Part shown: positions 8,247 through 17,604 of the stretch, in pieces
How the letters are laid out: every line of letters starts with the position of its first letter
Position numbering within the stretch: the stretch's first letter is position 1
Assembly (NCBI RefSeq): GCF_002197985.1
Contig: NZ_NBYK01000002.1
Span: forward strand, 378,994 to 442,993
DNA length: 64,000 nucleotides
Direction: 5' to 3'
From: Halopseudomonas aestusnigri
GTDB taxonomy: Bacteria > Pseudomonadota > Gammaproteobacteria > Pseudomonadales > Pseudomonadaceae
The notes under the pieces: generated by a model
The model's input: the letters and a program-made list of their open reading frames with translations, nothing else
Database searches by the model: none
What the model was told of the DNA's origin: nothing
Made by a program: the position numbers and the translations under genes

Positions 8247-9200
8247 GTGAATTATCTGTTCAGTATTGTGCTGATCGTGCTGTTGCTGGGGATTGCCGGG
8301 TTGTACCTCTACACCCTGTTCATTGCCAAGCGCGTAGAGCTGGGGCTGCCACCAGAAGGCAGTTTCATTACCGTGATGGGCAATCGGATCCATTACATCG
8401 AGCAAGGCAGCGGTCCCGATTCCATTTTGCTGATCCACGGGCTCAGCGGCGTGGCGCAAAACTTCGGTTATGGGGTCATCAGCGAGCTGGCCAAAACGCA
8501 CCGGGTGATCGCCATTGACCGTCCGGGTAGTGGCTATTCGATCCGCCCTGCCCGCTCGTCCGCCTCGCTTGCGGTGCAGGCCGATGTGGTAGCCGGGGTT
8601 ATCGATGCGCTGCATCTGGGCAAGCCCTTGCTGGTCGGTCACTCGCTGGGAGGTGCTGTTTCGCTGGCAACGGCGCTGCGTCATCCCGACAAGGTAAGTG
8701 GTCTGGCGCTGGTCGCACCGCTGACCCACATGCCAAGCAAGGTTTCGGCTGCCTTTGCGGCGTTTTCGATACGCCAGCCCTGGCTGCGCGCGCTGGTCGG
8801 CTGGACGCTTGCGGTGCCCTTGTCCATCCGCAAACGCGAGCAGGTTATGGATATTGTGTTCGGTCCCGAAGCCGTTCCTGCGGACTTCCCGATCCGCGGT
8901 GGCGGCCTGCTCGGCCTGCGTCCCAGCCACTTCATCGCAGCCTCGAGCGATATGAACGCGCTGGAAAGTGTGATGCCGCTGATGCAGATGCGCTATGACG
9001 ATCTACATCTTCCCATCGGGGTGCTGTACGGCCGTCACGACCGCATTCTTGATCCGCAGGAACAGGGGCAGGCTCTGGCCGACCGGTTGTCGATCGTGGA
9101 GCTGGAGCTAATCGACGGTGGGCACATGCTGCCAATCACCCAGCCCGACACGACGATCGATTTCATTCGTCGCCAACTTCAGCGTCAGCAGGCCGCCTGA
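8247..9200 (+). CDS. Alpha/beta hydrolase with N-terminal membrane anchor
   Basis: Hydrolase of 317 residues starting at a GTG at 8247, which has GAGGAG 6 bases upstream. Residues about 4-24 form a hydrophobic helix, so it is likely anchored in the inner membrane. The catalytic triad is visible: nucleophile Ser133 in GHSLGGA, Asp in GRHDRILDP and His in GGHMLPITQP; the oxyanion region is LLIHGLSG. As third gene of the TetR-controlled cluster it could cleave esters made by a Baeyer-Villiger monooxygenase; that is inference. A longer in-frame reading starting inside the SDR gene is not supported by a ribosome binding site. Confidence 0.87.
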   Translation: MNYLFSIVLIVLLLGIAGLYLYTLFIAKRVELGLPPEGSFITVMGNRIHYIEQGSGPDSILLIHGLSGVAQNFGYGVISELAKTHRVIAIDRPGSGYSIRPARSSASLAVQADVVAGVIDALHLGKPLLVGHSLGGAVSLATALRHPDKVSGLALVAPLTHMPSKVSAAFAAFSIRQPWLRALVGWTLAVPLSIRKREQVMDIVFGPEAVPADFPIRGGGLLGLRPSHFIAASSDMNALESVMPLMQMRYDDLHLPIGVLYGRHDRILDPQEQGQALADRLSIVELELIDGGHMLPITQPDTTIDFIRRQLQRQQAA

Positions 9201-9322
9201 CGTTTTCCAGCAAGCGGCGCCGTTCTGGCGCCGTGATCCAGGTCACAGCCTCCAGGTTCATTCTGAACCCCTCGCACCTCCCTCGGTCACAGCCAATGTG
9301 TTTACTGAAGGAGGAACCACCG

Positions 9323-9541
9323 ATGAAACACTGGAAAGTGCTTACCCTTGGCCTGCTGGGCCTGTTCATTCTTGCCGGTTGCGGTAATGACTATCTGGTT
9401 CGCACTACTGATGGCCAGATCATGGAAGCTGAAGACAAGCCGGAGATTGACGACGAAACCGGCATGATCGAATTTGAAGATGCGACCGATCGCGATCGGC
9501 AGATGCAGCAGCAGGATGTCGAGGAGATCATCGAGCGCTGA
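9323..9541 (+). CDS. YgdI/YgdR-like small lipoprotein
   Basis: Lipoprotein of 72 residues with a GGAGG site 8 bases before the ATG at 9323. A short basic start (MKHWK), a hydrophobic stretch and the lipobox LAGC define a lipoprotein signal peptide. The mature part starts CGNDYLVRTTDGQIMEAEDKPE, the SH3-like pattern of the YgdI/YgdR family, with an acidic C-terminus. Family function is unknown. It is 122 bases after the hydrolase and probably has its own transcript. Confidence 0.85.
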   Translation: MKHWKVLTLGLLGLFILAGCGNDYLVRTTDGQIMEAEDKPEIDDETGMIEFEDATDRDRQMQQQDVEEIIER

Positions 9542-9880
9542 GTCACGATGGTGATCGCGCTAAATAGCTCCACCAAGCCCTCCAGTCAGAATCGTCGCCG
9601 ACTGGAGGGTCGACGTGGTCAAGCTGATGCAATCCCCCCCCAGACCAAGGGCTCCCGGCACCCTGCCGAGCTGCTCCAGCACCTGCCCTTTGATCCACGG
9701 GAACAGGCCACAGCACATTGCCCGGCCAACTCTGTCGCGGTAGTGAAGCTGCCGCCAAGCAGCCCGTCGGCTATAGCAGGTTGAGATCAACGCAAGGCTG
9801 GCAGCCTAACTTTCGGGCGGATAAACTACGCGGTTTCCAACGACAGGCAGTTACTGCCAACGTTTTCCGTGAGGTCCCTG
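9542..9880. other. Intergenic region with a 10-bp inverted repeat
   Basis: The 339 bases between the lipoprotein gene and rimO contain no credible gene. CCCTCCAGTC (9578-9587) and GACTGGAGGG (9600-9609) form a perfect 10-bp stem with a 12-base loop, 37 bases after the lipoprotein stop. There is no T-run, so it is only a possible terminator. The rest presumably holds the rimO promoter, which I could not pinpoint. Confidence 0.5.
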
Positions 9881-11212
9881 ATGTCCACCCCGTCCAACGC
9901 CCCCAAAGTTGGCTTTGTTTCACTCGGCTGCCCGAAGGCATTGGTCGATTCCGAGCGCATTCTGACCCAGCTGCGCACCGAAGGTTATCAGGTGGTCCCC
10001 ACCTACGAAGACGCTGATGTGGTGGTGGTCAACACCTGCGGTTTTATCGATACCGCCAAGGCCGAATCGCTGGACGCTATTGGCGAGGCCATCGCCGAGA
10101 ACGGTCGCGTTATCGTCACCGGTTGCATGGGCGTCGAAGAAAGCGCGATCCGTGACGTGCACCCGAGTGTGCTCGCCGTCACCGGTCCTCAGCAGTATGA
10201 GCAGGTAGTCAATGCGGTGCATGAAGTCGTGCCACCGAAACAGGATCACAATCCGCTGATCGACCTGGTACCGCCACAGGGCGTCAAGCTGACTCCCCGC
10301 CATTATGCCTACCTGAAGATTTCCGAGGGCTGCAACCACAGCTGCAGCTTCTGCATCATCCCATCCATGCGCGGCAAGCTGGTCAGCCGTCCGGTGGGTG
10401 AAGTGCTGAGCGAAGCCGAGCGTCTGGCCAAAGCCGGTGTCAAGGAGGTGCTGGTCATCTCCCAGGACACCAGCGCCTATGGTGTCGACATCAAGTACCG
10501 CACCGGCTTCTGGAACGGTCGCCCGGTCAAGTCGCGCATGACCGAAATGTGCGAAGCGCTCAGTGAACTGGGTATCTGGGTGCGTCTGCACTACGTCTAC
10601 CCGTACCCGCACGTGGATGAGCTGATCCCGCTGATGGCCGAGGGCAAGATCCTGCCGTATCTGGACATCCCGTTCCAGCACGCCAGCCCGACCGTACTCA
10701 AGGCCATGAAGCGCCCGGCATTTGAAGACAAGACCCTCGCGCGGATCAAGAAATGGCGCGAGATCTGCCCCGAGCTCACTATCCGCTCAACCTTTATCGT
10801 TGGCTTCCCGGGCGAAACCGAGGAAGACTTCCAGTACCTGCTGGACTGGCTGACCGAAGCGCAGCTCGATCGCGTTGGCTGCTTCAAGTACTCCCCGGTC
10901 GAAGGCGCGCCGGCCAATGATCTGGGGCTGGAAGCGATTCCGGAGGATGTGCAGCAGGATCGCTGGGAGCGTTTCATGGCGCACCAGCAGGCGATCTCCT
11001 CTGCACGCTTGCAGCAGAAGATCGGCAAGACCATACAGGTCATCATCGATGAAGTTGACGACGAAGGCCCTATCGGCCGCTCGATGGCCGATGCGCCGGA
11101 GATCGACGGTAACGTGTACCTGGACACCGACGAAGACCTCAAGCCGGGCGATATCGTCAGCGTTGTAGTCACCGACGCCGACGAGTATGACCTCTGGGCG
11201 CAGCTGGCCTGA
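9881..11212 (+). CDS. rimO: Ribosomal protein S12 methylthiotransferase RimO
   Basis: Radical-SAM enzyme that methylthiolates an aspartate of ribosomal protein S12; 443 residues, the usual length. An N-terminal UPF0004 domain begins [19 protein letters not shown] with cluster cysteines there and in NTCGF and TGCMGV. The radical-SAM C-x3-C-x2-C is CNHSCSFC (Cys151, 155, 158). A C-terminal TRAM domain ends near YDLWAQLA. The ATG at 9881 has GAGG 6 bases upstream; a GTG at 9869 is possible but starts within that region. S12-specific RimO rather than MiaB is indicated by [12 protein letters not shown]. Confidence 0.96.
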   Translation: MSTPSNAPKVGFVSLGCPKALVDSERILTQLRTEGYQVVPTYEDADVVVVNTCGFIDTAKAESLDAIGEAIAENGRVIVTGCMGVEESAIRDVHPSVLAVTGPQQYEQVVNAVHEVVPPKQDHNPLIDLVPPQGVKLTPRHYAYLKISEGCNHSCSFCIIPSMRGKLVSRPVGEVLSEAERLAKAGVKEVLVISQDTSAYGVDIKYRTGFWNGRPVKSRMTEMCEALSELGIWVRLHYVYPYPHVDELIPLMAEGKILPYLDIPFQHASPTVLKAMKRPAFEDKTLARIKKWREICPELTIRSTFIVGFPGETEEDFQYLLDWLTEAQLDRVGCFKYSPVEGAPANDLGLEAIPEDVQQDRWERFMAHQQAISSARLQQKIGKTIQVIIDEVDDEGPIGRSMADAPEIDGNVYLDTDEDLKPGDIVSVVVTDADEYDLWAQLA

Positions 11213-11221
11213 AGGATCACT

Positions 11222-11258
11222 TACGCCGCAGGCCTGCTTTGCACCTGCCTGCGGCGTA
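11222..11258. terminator. Possible bidirectional terminator hairpin
   Basis: TACGCCGCAGGC (11222-11233) and GCCTGCGGCGTA (11247-11258) form a perfect 12-bp stem between the convergent rimO and MoxR-type genes. Neither side has a good T-run, so function as a terminator is inferred from position. Confidence 0.5.
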
Positions 11259-11271
11259 GTGGCCCAATATA

Positions 11272-12360
11272 TTACGCGAGCAGCTGGCGGTGCCGGTACA
11301 GTTGCTGCCAATGTTCGCCGGGTTTGCTGCTTACCTCGGTATCGAAGTAGTGGCCGACCCGACGCCGATCCTGCGGGTTGTCTTTCAGCGCCGCACCGAT
11401 CATGAAGTGCAACAGGTCTTCCGGCGCCATCTTGCCGTCCCGGTAGTACCAGGCGTAGACCATCAGCGCATGCGCTACCGCTACCGCTTCTGCCGTTGAC
11501 ATGACCGCCGCCGCAAGCCGGTCGGTACTGCGCCCGCTCAGCGTCTGACCACTGCGCAGTTCATGAAAGATGGTAACCAGCATCTCCACAATGGAATGGT
11601 CAGGTGCCATATCTACACCCGACTGGCGCGCCAGCATGGTTGCCTCGCGCAGCACGATATCCATTTCTGCGTCGATATCGTCAATCGGCTCAATGGTTTC
11701 AAAGTTCAGCCGGCGCTTGAGCGCCGCACTCATATCAAACAGGCCACGGTCCAGCGAGTTTGAAGTTGCAATGACGTTAAACCCTTCCCGGGCATAGAGC
11801 ACGCCATCCTCGCCCTGCAGTTCAGGAATCTGCAGCTGACGTTCGGACAGAATCGACAGCAGTGCATCCTGAACCAGCTGCGGGCAGCGGGCCAGCTCCT
11901 CGAAGCGAACCAGCTTGCCCTGCTCCATACCGATAAACAGCGGGCCGGGAATCAGCGCCTCGCGACACGGCCCGAGCTTGTCCAGCAAGCTGGTATTCCA
12001 GTCGTAGATCAGTTGTCGATAGTGGGAAATGGTGCCGCCCTGAATGGTCAGCCGTGATTGGCCAGAGACACCGCAGGCGATCAGCTCCGACAGCCAGGAC
12101 TTGGCGGTACCCGGCTCACCGATCAGCATGGCGCCCCGGTTGGTGGCCAGTGATACGATTACCCGACTGACCATCTCGCGCGGCGCAACAAACTTGCGCT
12201 CGATACCCAGTGCCTCGTTGCCGAGCACAAAGTGCTCGATGGCGGTTGGCGACAGCAGCCAGCCTGGTGGGACCGGCCCGTGATCCTCCTGCTGCAGCAT
12301 GACCAATTGATCGTGAAAGCGGTCTTCGGCGGCCGGCCGCTGGATAGCCTTGTCTTTCAT
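11272..12360 (-). CDS. MoxR-type AAA ATPase (group usually linked to VWA and DUF5682 genes)
   Basis: AAA ATPase of 362 residues. Walker A is GEPGTAKS (81-88), preceded by RGAMLI and followed by a dynein-like/MoxR helix insert. The motifs PPGWLLSPTAIEHFVLG, NWNTSLL, RFEELARCPQLVQDALLSILSE and the sensor region NVIATSNSLDRG are typical of the MoxR subgroup that elsewhere sits with DUF5682, SWIM and VWA (CoxE) genes. No such partner is here. The start at 12360 has AGGAG 7 bases upstream; an ATG at 12384 overlaps the preceding gene. It begins 12 bases after the stop of the PCMT-GspE gene, so the two are probably cotranscribed. MoxR proteins act as chaperone-like remodelers; the target here is unknown. 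Confidence 0.85.
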   Translation of the reverse strand: MKDKAIQRPAAEDRFHDQLVMLQQEDHGPVPPGWLLSPTAIEHFVLGNEALGIERKFVAPREMVSRVIVSLATNRGAMLIGEPGTAKSWLSELIACGVSGQSRLTIQGGTISHYRQLIYDWNTSLLDKLGPCREALIPGPLFIGMEQGKLVRFEELARCPQLVQDALLSILSERQLQIPELQGEDGVLYAREGFNVIATSNSLDRGLFDMSAALKRRLNFETIEPIDDIDAEMDIVLREATMLARQSGVDMAPDHSIVEMLVTIFHELRSGQTLSGRSTDRLAAAVMSTAEAVAVAHALMVYAWYYRDGKMAPEDLLHFMIGAALKDNPQDRRRVGHYFDTEVSSKPGEHWQQLYRHRQLLA

Positions 12361-12371
12361 GTCCATTCTCC

Positions 12372-14663
12372 TCAGGCCTTCCATTGACCGCGTTTTTCCG
12401 GTGCCATGCGTTCCTGTGGCAGGATACGCGGCAACTCGCTGAGCGGAATATTGCCCTGGATAACGTGATCCAGGGCGCTGTCACGCATCGTGTACAGGCC
12501 CGAATCGAGGGCCAGCGCACGCAATTCGCCGACCGGCGTATGGCGAGATACCGCATTGCGCAACTCACCGTTGAACTGCAAATACTCGATAACCCCGACC
12601 CGGCCACGGGTGCCGGTGCCATTGCACTGTGGACATCCCTTGCCGCGATAGCAGCGAAAACTCCGGGGGATTGCCTTCGGAAACAGCTCCTTGAGAATCT
12701 CCGGGTCAGGGTCATCCTCGATCTTGCAGTGCTCGCAAACCCGTTTGGCCAGTCGTTGGGCAATAACCGCCAGCAGCTCACTGGCCAGCGAGTTCGGATG
12801 GACGTTGAGATCGAACAGGCGCTGCACCGCATCTACCGCGTCGTTACAGTGAAGGGTCGACAGCACCACGTGGCCAGTCTGGGATGCACGAATAGCTTCA
12901 AGCGCGGTTTCATGGTCGCGAATCTCGCCGACCAGAATGACGTCCGGGTCCTGGCGTACGAACGAGCGCATGGCGTCAGCGAAATTGAAGCCGATGTCAG
13001 GGCGTACCCGGGTTTGCTGAATGCGGTCGATGGAGTACTCGATCGGATCCTCAACCGTGATTACCTTGCGCGTCGTATCCTCAGCCAGCAACTGCAGGCC
13101 GGCATTGAGGGTCGTGGTCTTGCCCGAACCGGTCGGGCCGACTACCAGCACCAGGCCGGCAGGGTTACGCAGCAGGCGGCGATACGCGTTGGCGATATGC
13201 TCCTGCATCCCCAGTTTCTCGATGCTGATCAGCGAGGAGTTCTGTGGCAGCAGACGGATTACAACGTGCTCGCCATGCAGCGACGGCTGAACCTGAACGC
13301 GCAGATCGAAGCGCGCGTCACCTACCCGCGCCTGGGAACGCCCGCCCTGCGGCAGTCGCCGCTCGGCGATGTTCAGCTCGGAGCGCAGTTTGATCACGTT
13401 GATCAGCCCTGCATACTCGGTCGGCGTGATGTAGTAGTGATTAAGGTCGCGCAACTCGCCGTCGACACGCAGCCGCACACGAATATCAGCGCCATATCGC
13501 TCCAGATGGATATCACTGGCCCGGTCTGCAACGGCGTCCAGCAGTAATGCCTCATACAGATTGACCAGTTTGGCTTCGCTGTTCTCACCTTGGGAGACGA
13601 GCAGGTCGCTGTCGCCGCCCTTTACTGTCGTTTCGTCGATACGGTCGAGGGTCTTGCCACCGCGCTCAAGCGCTCCCCAGATGCGCCGGTAATCAACCGG
13701 CGTGACCAGAACCCGGTCAATCTTCAGCCCCGGGAACAGTTGCTGGACTTCATCCATCGACGCATTAGGGTCACGGCAAGCCACTATTACCGTCTTGCCA
13801 TCGGACTTGATTGGAATGATGTGCTCGTGACTCAGGTAGGCGCGTGAGATGTTGGCATGCAGTTGCGGATCAATCCGGGCCATGACCTCACTGGCACTGA
13901 GCAGTGGCAGGCCATAGCGTTCCGACAGCGCTCTATACAGTTTTTGCGCGTCCAGATTCTGCAGGCGGCTGATCTCGTCAACCAACAGGGTACGATTGCG
14001 GGCGGCCTGGGCTCGCGCCTCGCGCAGCATGTCTGGCGACACAAAGCCCAGTTCGACGTAAATGTCATCGCCGTTGGTAACAAACTCGACATAGCCATGT
14101 TCGCTGCGCGCTATGCGCTTGTTGCCGCGATTGATGTATTTCACCAGCATCTGGCGTGAGGCGTCACCGATCTCGACGCAGATGAATTCGCCGCGTAATG
14201 CCAGTTGGTCCCAGAGCGGTTCTCGAGTGGTAATCTTGGGTGTGGAAACTACGATCAGGTCGAATGGGGCCAGATCCGCAGCCCCCAGGCTGGCATCGGC
14301 GCAACGGACTGTTACGTTCGTCAGCCCCTGGGCAGCAAGCGTCTGGCGAGAAAAGTCCGCCAGTTTCTGCAGCCGCTCAACTGCTATGACCTCTTTGGCC
14401 AGCATGGCCAGCACCGCAGTGAGATAGCCAGAACCCGAGCCCAGATGCAGTACCCTGGCATCCGGGCCGAGATGACATATCTCAAGAATCTGCGCGACCG
14501 TTTTTTCCGGCGGAATTCCCCTGCCGGATACCCGATGCTCCCCATCACCGAGGACAAACGCCCCGCGGTCAACACTGGCCAATGCATGTGCGTTACGCTC
14601 AATCCGATCCTTGCTCTGCAAATCAGCCCCCTTGTGACCGGTCCCTACGTTTGCTCGTGACAT
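12372..14663 (-). CDS. GspE/PilB-type ATPase fused to an N-terminal PCMT-like methyltransferase domain
   Basis: Protein of 763 residues. Residues about 10-200 look like protein-L-isoaspartate O-methyltransferase, with the SAM motif VLHLGSGSGYLTAVLA (71-86) and the acidic end of the next strand in VIAVER. Residues about 205-330 resemble the MshE N-terminal domain of secretion ATPases. Residues about 360-740 are a type II secretion/type IV pilus ATPase: Walker A GPTGSGKT (509-516), Walker B DPDVILVGEIRD (572-583), a His box around TGHVVLSTLH, and a zinc tetracysteine (Cys643, 646, 677, 680). No frameshift is needed; the reading frame is open throughout. No pilin, secretin or platform gene is near. 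The start at 14663 lacks a good ribosome binding site. Function unknown. Confidence 0.88.
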   Translation of the reverse strand: MSRANVGTGHKGADLQSKDRIERNAHALASVDRGAFVLGDGEHRVSGRGIPPEKTVAQILEICHLGPDARVLHLGSGSGYLTAVLAMLAKEVIAVERLQKLADFSRQTLAAQGLTNVTVRCADASLGAADLAPFDLIVVSTPKITTREPLWDQLALRGEFICVEIGDASRQMLVKYINRGNKRIARSEHGYVEFVTNGDDIYVELGFVSPDMLREARAQAARNRTLLVDEISRLQNLDAQKLYRALSERYGLPLLSASEVMARIDPQLHANISRAYLSHEHIIPIKSDGKTVIVACRDPNASMDEVQQLFPGLKIDRVLVTPVDYRRIWGALERGGKTLDRIDETTVKGGDSDLLVSQGENSEAKLVNLYEALLLDAVADRASDIHLERYGADIRVRLRVDGELRDLNHYYITPTEYAGLINVIKLRSELNIAERRLPQGGRSQARVGDARFDLRVQVQPSLHGEHVVIRLLPQNSSLISIEKLGMQEHIANAYRRLLRNPAGLVLVVGPTGSGKTTTLNAGLQLLAEDTTRKVITVEDPIEYSIDRIQQTRVRPDIGFNFADAMRSFVRQDPDVILVGEIRDHETALEAIRASQTGHVVLSTLHCNDAVDAVQRLFDLNVHPNSLASELLAVIAQRLAKRVCEHCKIEDDPDPEILKELFPKAIPRSFRCYRGKGCPQCNGTGTRGRVGVIEYLQFNGELRNAVSRHTPVGELRALALDSGLYTMRDSALDHVIQGNIPLSELPRILPQERMAPEKRGQWKA

Positions 14664-14790
14664 TTTATCTGACTGTCACTGGTACATTCTAATACGCACC
14701 TATGACCGACAAACTGATCATGGTCAACTGCTTTATGCCAATGCATGCGGCGCCAGGCCAGCAGGGTATTTCCTCCAGCCGGATATTGAC

Positions 14791-16956
14791 ATGGCGTGGG
14801 GCCTGAACCATTTTGATTGGAAACGGAAATGTCCGTCATATCTCAGAGACACGTCCATGAAAGCGGAATCTGGCCTTGGTGAAGATACCACCATAAAGCT
14901 GCACTCCCTGTTCGATGCAGTGGGTGCCTATGTTTACGCCAAGGACCGCAGCGGCCGATACCTGTATGTCAACAAGGCGGTATGCGATCTTTACCAGCGC
15001 CCCCTGGAAGACATTTTGGGTCATGACGATAGCACCTTCATGGATATATCTCTGTCGGCGGGCCTGGTTCGCAATGATCGCCATGTAATCGAATACGGGG
15101 CAGAAGTTCACGAGGAGGAGCAAATGCTTCTCCTGCATGAAAGCAGGCCGCGATCGTTCTGGACCATCAAGGTTCCGATCCGCGACGCCAGCAACAACAT
15201 TATCGGGCTCAGTGGCATTTCATCGGAACTCGACAATATCTACGCCAACACCTCCGACGCCATCCGTCACAACCGACTGCTAAACACCATTCTGTCCAAC
15301 GTCGACGCCTATATTTATGTCAAGGGAGCGGATGGCACCTACTTGTATGCCAATCAGCAGGTTTCCTCGCTCTACGGGCAGAATAACGACGATGTAATCG
15401 GTTTGAACGATATCGATATTCACGGACCTGAAGTCGCCGAACGGCTGATGAAGCTCGATCGCCGGGTGCTCGACTCGCAACAACGCCAGGCCAGCGAGGA
15501 AGTGTTGCTTGACCCCAGTGGCGCTGCCAGGCACTTCTGGTCGGTCAAGATGCCAATCAGTCTGCCGGGACACCCCAATGCATTGATAGGCTTTTCATCG
15601 GACATCACGGAATTGCTGACGTTGCGCCAGGATATCGCCCTGGCCAAAACCATCGATCCGCTGACCGGACTGTTCAATCGCGATGCACTTGAAGACATTT
15701 TGAACCGCAAGATCAGTGCTGCCGACCAGCGCGCAGATACCCTGGCCGTGATCATGCTCAATCTGGACCAGTTCAAATACCTGAACAACACCCTTGGCCA
15801 CGCTGCCGGCGACGACATTCTGCGGCAGACAGCACAGCGTCTGGAGACGGCCAATTGGCTGAATGGACACCCGGCCCGTCTGGTGGGCAACACCTTTGTC
15901 GTGGTCCTGCCGAACCTGGCCGCCGGAGCCGGCGACGCAGCCTCAATGGCCGAGCGTATTCGGCTGCTGATCGGCATGCCCTATGTGCTCAATAACCAAC
16001 CCTTTCACCTGACGGCGAGTCTGGGCGTCAGCCTGTATCCCGAAGACGCTGATCACGCTCAGGCGCTGCTGGCAAACGCCGAATCGGCCATGTATCACGC
16101 CAAGGAGCTGGGCCGGGATCGCTGGTGCTTGTATTCATCCTCGCTGGGAGCTGCGGTCAGTGAGCGACTGGATCTGGAGCGGGACCTGCGTGCGGCGCTC
16201 GCGGCCAATCAGTTTGAACTTTACTACCAGCCCAAAATATCGGCCCGCAATGGTCAGACCGTCGGTGTAGAGGCACTGATTCGCTGGGATCGTCCTGGCT
16301 ACGGCATGATGGCACCTGACCGGTTTATTCCGCTGGCCGAGCAACTTGGTTTGATTGTTCAGATCGGCGACTGGGTTATTGATCGAGCATGCGAGCAGGT
16401 TGCCAATTGGGCGCGCGAGGGGCTGGCAATCTCGATTGCGGTAAATCTGTCTCCTGCACAACTGGTCGAGAGGACCCTGGTCGATCGTGTGGCTGGATTC
16501 CTGGAGCGGTACCGTATCGGTGCGGACATGATCCACATGGAAGTGACCGAATCGATGATGCTCAACGATCCGGAAGAGGCCATCGTGCACCTGCAGCGGC
16601 TGCGCAATCTGGGCATCACTCTCTCGATTGATGACTTCGGAACAGGTTATTCATCGATGGCCTACCTCAAGCGTTTACCGGTAAACCGGATCAAACTCGA
16701 TCGCAGCTTCATCCAGCAGATTGCTACTGACCCTCGTGAGGCTGATCTGTGTGCGGGCATTATTGCTCTGGCGCACAAGCTCGGATTGTCGGTCGTGGCC
16801 GAAGGCGTAGAAACCATAGAGCAAAAACAGATTCTGGCAGCCATGGACTGTGACCTGTTTCAGGGCTACCTGTTCAGCAAGCCGCTGCCCGGTAACGAGG
16901 CGACCCGTTATCTCAGGGCTCAGGCCCAAATCACAGAAGCCGCCCAGCTTGTTTAG
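14791..16956 (+). CDS. PAS-PAS-GGDEF-EAL protein with degenerate GGDEF site
   Basis: Cyclic-di-GMP protein of up to 721 residues, probably cytoplasmic. Two PAS domains in tandem contain the near-repeated phrases VYAKDRSGRYLYVNKAVCDLY and IYVKGADGTYLYANQQVSSLY. A GGDEF domain follows (KTIDPLTGLFNRDALED), but its active site reads LVGNTF in place of GGDEF, so cyclase activity is unlikely. The EAL domain looks complete: VEALIRW, TESMM, DDFGTGYSS, KLDRSFI and VAEGVE. The protein is therefore probably a phosphodiesterase with a regulatory GGDEF domain. The ATG at 14791 or one at 14857 could be the start; neither has a strong ribosome binding site. Confidence 0.9.
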   Translation: MAWGLNHFDWKRKCPSYLRDTSMKAESGLGEDTTIKLHSLFDAVGAYVYAKDRSGRYLYVNKAVCDLYQRPLEDILGHDDSTFMDISLSAGLVRNDRHVIEYGAEVHEEEQMLLLHESRPRSFWTIKVPIRDASNNIIGLSGISSELDNIYANTSDAIRHNRLLNTILSNVDAYIYVKGADGTYLYANQQVSSLYGQNNDDVIGLNDIDIHGPEVAERLMKLDRRVLDSQQRQASEEVLLDPSGAARHFWSVKMPISLPGHPNALIGFSSDITELLTLRQDIALAKTIDPLTGLFNRDALEDILNRKISAADQRADTLAVIMLNLDQFKYLNNTLGHAAGDDILRQTAQRLETANWLNGHPARLVGNTFVVVLPNLAAGAGDAASMAERIRLLIGMPYVLNNQPFHLTASLGVSLYPEDADHAQALLANAESAMYHAKELGRDRWCLYSSSLGAAVSERLDLERDLRAALAANQFELYYQPKISARNGQTVGVEALIRWDRPGYGMMAPDRFIPLAEQLGLIVQIGDWVIDRACEQVANWAREGLAISIAVNLSPAQLVERTLVDRVAGFLERYRIGADMIHMEVTESMMLNDPEEAIVHLQRLRNLGITLSIDDFGTGYSSMAYLKRLPVNRIKLDRSFIQQIATDPREADLCAGIIALAHKLGLSVVAEGVETIEQKQILAAMDCDLFQGYLFSKPLPGNEATRYLRAQAQITEAAQLV

Positions 16957-17001
16957 GTAGGCAGGTCTGCGGGTAGCGCTCACAAAGGAGGAAAAAGGCC
17001 T

Positions 17002-17604
17002 ATGGATAACCTGGCGCTACAGTGTCAATGCGGTACCGTCAGGGGCCGCGCAATCCGGGTCTACCCTGTCGATGGTACCCGTGTGGTCTGTTACTGCCGG
17101 GACTGTCAGGCATTTGCCCATGCACTCAATGCTGCCGAGCGCGTGCTGGACGCCCAGGGCGGCACGGATATTTATCAGTTGCCGCCAGCGAGGCTGCAGA
17201 TTCATCAGGGGCATGACCAGATCCGCTGCCTGCGTCTTAGCTCCAAGGGGCTGTACCGCTGGTATGCAGGCTGCTGCAACACGCCAATCGGCAATACGCT
17301 CGGACCCGGGGTTCCACTGGTCGGGTTGATTCACAGTTTTATCAGTGACCCCTTTGCCGAGCAAAAGATCGGACCCGTGCGCGCACGAGTCAACCTCAAG
17401 GGTGCCACGGCAGAGATCCCCAGAGACAGTGTCAAGACCGCGCCAGGCCAGGTATACATGCGCAAGTTGCTGTTGCGGATGCTGTTGTGGAAACTGACCG
17501 GCAAGGCTCGCCCCAATCCTTTCTTTATGGGCAAGAGCCCGCGCGTAACGCCAATAATTCTCTCGCCAGGCAGCGCTGTCGAACACAATGGCGCCACCGA
17601 CTGA
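17002..17604 (+). CDS. DUF6151 family protein (GFA/CENP-V-like cysteines)
   Basis: Protein of 200 residues with a strong AAAGGAGG site before the ATG. The N-terminus carries paired cysteines in LQCQCGTVRG and VVCYCRDCQAF, then YAGCCNTPIGNT, the zinc-binding layout of the glutathione-dependent formaldehyde-activating (GFA) fold. Family assignment to DUF6151 is by resemblance; no activity is established. It lies 45 bases after the PAS-GGDEF-EAL gene. Its 3' end overlaps a longer reading of the next gene, but not the start I prefer for that gene. Confidence 0.78.
   Translation: MDNLALQCQCGTVRGRAIRVYPVDGTRVVCYCRDCQAFAHALNAAERVLDAQGGTDIYQLPPARLQIHQGHDQIRCLRLSSKGLYRWYAGCCNTPIGNTLGPGVPLVGLIHSFISDPFAEQKIGPVRARVNLKGATAEIPRDSVKTAPGQVYMRKLLLRMLLWKLTGKARPNPFFMGKSPRVTPIILSPGSAVEHNGATD

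Noticed and set aside
12384..13547. Plus-strand open frame of 387 codons opposite the PCMT-GspE gene
   Set aside because: The opposite strand has perfect Walker and tetracysteine motifs; this frame has none.
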